Source: Hetaerina americana
Taxonomy: Eukaryota > Arthropoda > Insecta > Odonata > Calopterygidae
Direction of reading: 5' to 3'
Assembly (NCBI GenBank): GCA_022747635.1
Contig: JAKTNV010000012.1
Coordinates: 1,501,001 to 1,565,000, forward strand
Length of the DNA: 64,000 bases
Shown one piece after another: positions 59,276-64,000 of the stretch. Each line of letters begins with the position of its first letter. Positions within the stretch are counted from its first letter, which is position 1. The notes under the pieces are model-generated. The model worked only from the letters and a program-made list of their open reading frames with translations. It had not been told where the DNA came from and searched no databases. Both the position numbers and the translations under genes were made by a program.

Positions 59276-60756
59276 TTTTTGTGTTCGTTTCTTTCTCGTG
59301 TTTATAATAATGGCTTTATTGTTACATAAGATATTCGATGCATTACTCACTGTTTACATTATTTTCACTTTTCCTTATATTTTTCGGTTGATTCGGTTGA
59401 GTGTAATCAATGAAAGCTAGACCTGTATCAAAGTTGTGTTATCTTTGTATTTTTTGAAATTCTTCTAGTGTGATAACATTCTTAGCCGAGTTTTTTCTCT
59501 TTCTGCAGCCAGCTCGTACTTCAAGCAGTAGATTACCCGAGTTTAAAGACATCTGTGCGATCAATGCTTACCTGTGTATTTCAAAGGCAGTCTTATGAAA
59601 ACGTTTACCTCTAAAAGTTTCAAATCCACCGCTATCCGCCTTTGAACATATCGGTAGTACTGGCGTTTGCGCCTTCTTTGGGTGCGCTACAGGGTGTCCA
59701 GCAAAACCTAAGAAAATTCAGAAATCTTGAGTTTAGATGTTAGTATTTAATAATAATAATGGTAATAATATTATTAAAAATAGTAGTCATAATAATAATG
59801 AGATCATATAATTGATAGTAAGGAAGGAGATACTTCATCAGTAAAGCATCTGAATTGCGACCACCGTAAATGGATACGTTTTAACTTTGCAGTATGGCCC
59901 AACTTCATCAGTGATTCATATTTTCGCGAGTATTTTGATTGAAATATATATATATATAATTAGAGGAATAAGTGACAAACTATGAAGTTTTAATCATTTT
60001 GGTTTGGAGGCACTGGTAATAGAATTAAGGGTCCAGGGAATGGATCTCGAAAATCGATGTCATAGCATTAGATTTTTTGAACGACTCCACAATTTTTCCA
60101 CTGAATGACGTCACTCGAATCACTCCCAGCGCCAAAGTTGTTACTAGGTATTAGGATATAGACGAGAGTTTTCACGGTTTGGAGGTGGCAAATATTTTCA
60201 AATTGTTAATATTTTTCGTAATTTTGACCTCAAACCTAAAGGATACCTTTGAAGGGATCTTTTTATTCACAGTGAATGATTTTGGAAAATTTGACACACA
60301 TTTTTAAGCTCAAATCGTAGTAAACATTTTCTTAAAGATATGGAAAGACTGACTGGAGCCTTGACCCATTTAAGAACTCAAGAAGACAAGTGGCAAGTGG
60401 CGGGAGACAAAATAGTTCTGCCCCAGAGTTTTTGCAATGGCAAAGTTCAGTAACGTTTATTTTCGTGCCCTCCTTTGCGCATTCAAAGATGGCATTGTGA
60501 ATGCCAATATCCCTTTGTCGCAACTCGTCCGCTGAGCACTGTTTATGTTCACATAGAGGACTTCTTTCTGTGCCTCCGAATTAGTTTTGAAACGCGTTTA
60601 AATAGGTCATTCAACTTTTGGAAATGTCATAGTTTATTATTGACAAGTTATTAAGATTTACTGAGCTTCTAATGGTAATGAATGTACTTTTCGATAGCTT
60701 AAGGTTTCGTCTCCGGACGGATCTTGCAATTCCGCTCCGTGATTGAATGATATGCA
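59276..60756. other. Unassigned sequence
   Basis: No recognised element. An AAT-rich imperfect microsatellite lies at 59747-59800. Nothing supports a gene. Confidence 0.4.
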
Positions 60757-60850
60757 AACTCGATGCACGACGCAAAATTTGTGCCAAAATCGGGATTCGA
60801 TTCCTCGTACTACAAAGTAGTCGGCGAACGCGATTCTTGGCGCACTAGTG
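60757..60850 (-). repeat. Possible tRNA-derived SINE head
   Basis: On minus TAGTGCGCCAAGAATCGCG resembles an A-box region and GAATCGAATCCCG a B-box (near 60807-60822). Ends do not form an acceptor stem. The body is not recognised. Confidence 0.35.
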
Positions 60851-61771
60851 AGGGTAATTCTGTGGACAGTTCAACATTTTCTGTGGGGTTCTCAGGGCGA
60901 GCAGTTCTCTCTGCTATCGGTTAAGAGCAGAAAAAATAATCGTATTGTAATGATAATATCAAGAACTTCCTTTGTAAAACAATTTACTCAAGGAATGAAT
61001 GAGTGGACTTTTGCAGTATTTTAATTTATTTGTCGACGTCCAATAAATTTGTTTGTTATGATGAAGTACATTGTACCAGAAATGAGCTCATTACCTCTTC
61101 AACTCCATTTTTTAAGGTAAAATACAACACGGAGATGTAGACCTGAAGATGAAGATGTAGCCCGACGAAACCCGGGCTGCATCAACAAACAAATGATTGA
61201 GTGGATTTAATTAATTATTCTTCATTCGTCACGAGATAAATTCCACAACATGAAGCCTGAAACTGTTTCCTCCGTGAAAACATATTAGATACGAAATGTT
61301 TACGAAGTAATGTCGACACTCATGATTCGAGAGCAGACGGCTCAACTCCAGACGAAGTCTGGAGAGCCAAATCTCCAATTTCCCAGACGTTTTTTCCTGG
61401 ATAGTATTCGGAGTTAAGCCTGTTTAAGGCCTTGTTCTTTCAGCCATAGCTTCTAAACGAGGTTAATAGTTCCAAGAGTCATTGAGGGAGCCAACAACTG
61501 AGTGGTTCTTGCATAGAATATGGTTAATCTGATTCATTAGTGATAGCGGGTTCGTTCAGAGTAGGCTTGTTTTGGAAATTGGAGGCTTATTACGAAAAAT
61601 TCAGGGTGTATGGAAAGCTTCACACGTTGCATAGGGTAACACAAGTCTCGAGAGTCGACATGCAATGTGCACCATTCAGCCCGCATTACATGCATACTCT
61701 CAAGATTTCCGTGTTTTCCCATGCAATCTGTGTAGCTTTCGGAATGTTCCCGATAAATAGGCCACCGACCC
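60851..61771. other. Unassigned sequence
   Basis: No gene is supported. GACCTGAAGATGAAGATGTAG with GCCCGACGAAACCCGGGC at 61141-61178 echoes the CTGAAGAT...CGAAAC layout of the repeats at 17.7 and 29.5 kb. GCCCG and CGGGC could pair around CGAAACC. It is too short to assign. Confidence 0.35.
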
Positions 61772-61862
61772 TGGGATTCGAACGAGAGCCCTCGGCGTGA
61801 AAAGCCTATCCCTGCCTGCGCCTGAGTTCCCTTGGTGATACAGTGGATGTTCGTAGATATTG
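61772..61862 (-). repeat. tRNA-derived SINE head
   Basis: On minus CAGGCGCAGGCAGGGATAGG gives an A-box-like start and CTCGTTCGAATCCCAGGG a good B-box (61771-61790 on plus as CCCTGGGATTCGAACGAG). Spacing between boxes is tRNA-like. The acceptor stem does not close, so a functional tRNA is unlikely. Confidence 0.55.
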
Positions 61863-62537
61863 TAGATATGACATTATATCGTCGTTTTTCCGATATTGAG
61901 AATATAAGTAACCGACATGTCGAGTGCTGATAATCATCATTGTGGACGATATTGCCGGAGTAGGCTTGTTGTAGAACGTACTGTACGCATCGCCATACCA
62001 AATTACGTTATGTACAGTATGTTCGATAAAAAGTATTGACGATACGACAATTTCGGTGAAACTCTGGGCGTAAATGGAAAGAGTAATATAGCAACTTTCT
62101 GCGTGGCGGTAATGGCCAAGGTGTTCCAGTTGTAAATGACCATAAATTCCAGCAATATGTAACCGAAATGTTTAATAGAAGATATCTTCGATTTTGCTCG
62201 ATGTTCCCTAGGCGGTGAATATCATTCGAAATACCAATCGAAATCGATGCAGTTCGATACATCCGGCAATCATCGCCAGTTATGGGCACCGCGAACGCTG
62301 CCTCATCGCCACCTAGATGGTTCTTTCATTTCTGTCCGTCGATGATGGAAATAGAATATCGCAGATCTTTAGTCTGCCCATCCTCACACTTTTCAAGGTG
62401 AGAGTGAAAACACGGGTCTCATACTGCCGTCACGAGGGTGGCATAAGGTGGAGTTGAAGATGTTTGACTCTTACAGGTAGTTTCATAAATAACATTACAA
62501 GAATTATTCATTCCGGAAAATTGCACGTTTTCCCTTT

Positions 62538-62588
62538 TTTCACTACTGCTTCCTCCAGTGTTATTAACTGGAGGAAGCACGAGTGAAA
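62538..62588. other. Pre-miRNA-like hairpin
   Basis: A 13-bp perfect stem pairs TGCTTCCTCCAGT (62547-62559) with ACTGGAGGAAGCA (62567-62579) around the 7-nt loop GTTATTA. Below it is a 2x2 internal loop, then a 7-bp stem of TTTCACT (62538-62544) with AGTGAAA (62582-62588). The total is 20 base pairs. The shape is like a short microRNA precursor or a fold-back repeat. No terminator, promoter or gene context is visible, and I recognise no known microRNA seed. Confidence 0.6.
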
Positions 62589-62851
62589 TAACAAATGGAA
62601 TGGGTTCATTTGTCAAATTATAATCCACCACTGCTTTCAATGGAAACGACTGGTCCTAGACGACTTGAATTAGAGCTAGATCTTATCCTTACTCTCTTCC
62701 ATGCGAGGCACTCTCTCGATTTCGCTTGCTGAATAGTTGCAGTAATTTCTTTTGTAATGGAAAAGTCGTAATGATGTATGAATGATAGTGAGAATAATGT
62801 TTTGTTTATTCATGGACTTAAGTTTAAAAAAACAGTGATGTACCAATCAGT

Positions 62852-62985
62852 GAAGTGTATCGAGGGCACCAGCAACAACCAGGACACACAACCACCCTCG
62901 GTCACCTCGGTGGGATCGAACCCACGGCCTGGAGGCTGCGAGACGAGACGTTCTCTCGCCACCACCGAGCTCAATCAGTGGAAGT
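62852..62985 (-). repeat. tRNA-derived SINE with GGTGGTTGTGTGTCCTGG body
   Basis: On minus the A-box region GCTCGGTGGTGGCGAGAGAA and B-box GGGTTCGATCCC (62912-62923 on plus) are well kept. The body GAGGGTGGTTGTGTGTCCTG and GGTGCCCTCGATACACTTC follows. It is distinct from SINE family 1. A real tRNA is excluded because the ends do not pair and body sequence follows directly. Confidence 0.7.
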
Positions 62986-63278
62986 AATAATTATGCGGCG
63001 GCGTTTACCGGAAGATGATGACTTCTACATCTCTTGTGGGTAGTCTACGACCGTGAGTGCAGTAGGTTTTCCATTCCTTCATTCATGTGCAATGATGCAG
63101 TAAATGAGACGATAGACACCGGGAGAGTTTCTCAAGGGATCAACTGAAATGAAAAAGAAAATCACGATGATTTTTTTCAAACTCTTAGGCAAGTTGTTGC
63201 CTGTTGTTTTGAGTTTTCTCGCAACAATGGAAAGGTGTGACTATCAGTGTCATTGAAAAAATGAATGCTTCGGGTGAA

Positions 63279-63588
63279 TTAGTAGTAGATTTTAGGTGAG
63301 GCGACCGACAACTGAGGTCATTTGCGCCATAGGGGATGGACAGGAAAGGATGAAGGGTGGAGAGAAACCCGGCATCGGCATTAGCCTACTCTTTATGAAA
63401 GGCGCCAAGGGGTCCGCAGTTTAACGTCCCATCCGACGGACGGCGTACTCACTCAAAGCGCCCTCCACAAAGCACCTCAAGTAGGGATCGAGATACCACT
63501 GAAAAATATTCAACACCGCCGGGATTTGAACCCGAGCCCTCTGGGTGGGAAGCCAGTACGATAGCCACCGCACCAATCCCGATCCCCT
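63279..63588 (-). repeat. SINE family 1, full-length copy with target duplication
   Basis: On plus it starts with the reversed tail TTAGTAGTAG and ends with the tRNA head ACCAATCCCGATCCCCT. The B-box GGGTTCAAATCCC (minus) lies at about 63521-63533. It is flanked by CTTCGGGTGAA at 63268-63278 and 63589-63599, a perfect 11-bp target duplication. All body blocks of the family are present. Confidence 0.94.
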
Positions 63589-63819
63589 CTTCGGGTGAAG
63601 GCACGGCCACGAGTACGGTTGACGAAACGACAACGTTGTGACAGCGCTTATAGATTCCTCTCACATGCAACGTGTTAATTAGTTAATACTACTATAAAAG
63701 TAATCATACAATTGGCATGGCTCTTGTTGCATGAAATATCTTCTACTTTTCCCCAGCTATAATTTTAGCGCCGCATTTCCCAAGTAGAATGGGCGACTCG
63801 CCGTGTGGGACGAGCGCTA

Positions 63820-64000
63820 ATGGGGATCGAGATGGTGCGGTGGCTATCGTACTGGCTTACCACCCTAAGGGCCCGGGTTCAAATCCCGGCGGTGTTGAAT
63901 ATTTTAAAGTGGTATCTCGATCCCAACTCGAGGTGCTTAATGGAGGGCTCTTTGAGTGAGTACGCCGTCCGTCGGATGGGACGTTAAGCTGCGGACCCCT
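63820..64000 (+). repeat. SINE family 1, cut by the window end
   Basis: ATGGGGATCGAGATGGTGCG starts the head, GGGTTCAAATCCC is the B-box, and the body runs through TACGCCGTCCGTCGG to GCGGACCCCT at the last base. It is in opposite orientation to the copy 230 bp upstream, so the two form an inverted SINE pair. Confidence 0.93.

Noticed and set aside
58892..59350. 152-codon minus frame
   Set aside because: It is (TA)n repeat joined to antisense LINE 3' sequence.
62900..62980. Functional tRNA gene on minus
   Set aside because: Good A and B boxes, but no acceptor stem, and SINE body follows directly.

Overview
This window looks like gene-poor nuclear DNA from an arthropod, probably an insect. 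The species cannot be named from sequence alone. I found no intact host protein-coding gene, no rRNA and no canonical tRNA. What can be recognised is transposable-element debris: hAT and mariner DNA transposons, two kinds of non-LTR retrotransposon (an RTE/CFDP2-like type with microsatellite tails and a Jockey/CR1-like type), and several tRNA-derived SINE families. These sit in AT-rich unique sequence broken by GC-rich blocks and long (TA)n tracts. The arthropod call rests on this mix and on a SINE body motif around 53911 that I associate with arthropod SINEs.

Layout. 1-6 kb: GC-rich edge, a SINE body, a decayed hAT transposase of the GTF2IRD2/ZBED type, and an RTE-like reverse transcriptase fragment. 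6.4-9 kb: two mariner remnants. 10.9-20 kb: three RTE-like LINE pieces on the minus strand, a SINE head, and a hairpin-bearing insertion nested inside a LINE. 20-25 kb: no recognised element, with the strongest GC-rich block at 23.56-24.66 kb. 25-31 kb: a mariner deletion derivative, a hammerhead-ribozyme-like motif at 27243, a 100-nt palindrome around a (TA)n core, microsatellites and GC-rich blocks. 31.9-41.4 kb: SINEs, two mariner remnants and a Jockey-like LINE. 43.9-47.8 kb: a structurally complete 3850-bp hAT element with matching 8-bp target duplications but a broken transposase. 48.9-55.8 kb: an inverted duplication whose arms enclose LINE, mariner and SINE insertions; one arm carries a SINE at a site that is empty in the other arm. 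56-64 kb: more SINEs, a LINE tail between (TA)n tracts, and a pre-miRNA-like hairpin at 62538.

The elements form a readable order of events. A LINE fragment was present before the inverted duplication, because both arms share its truncation point. A SINE later entered one arm, and another copy of that SINE family entered a mariner transposase. Two mariner remnants 20 kb apart share one internal deletion, which implies that a deleted derivative was copied. No operon or pathway logic applies here; only element biology and possible structured RNAs are supported. The most unusual items are the ribozyme-like motif, the related repeats carrying CTGAAGAT and CCGGTCGTGTA motifs, the repeated CCCCGC/GCGGGG hairpin, and the hairpin at 62538.
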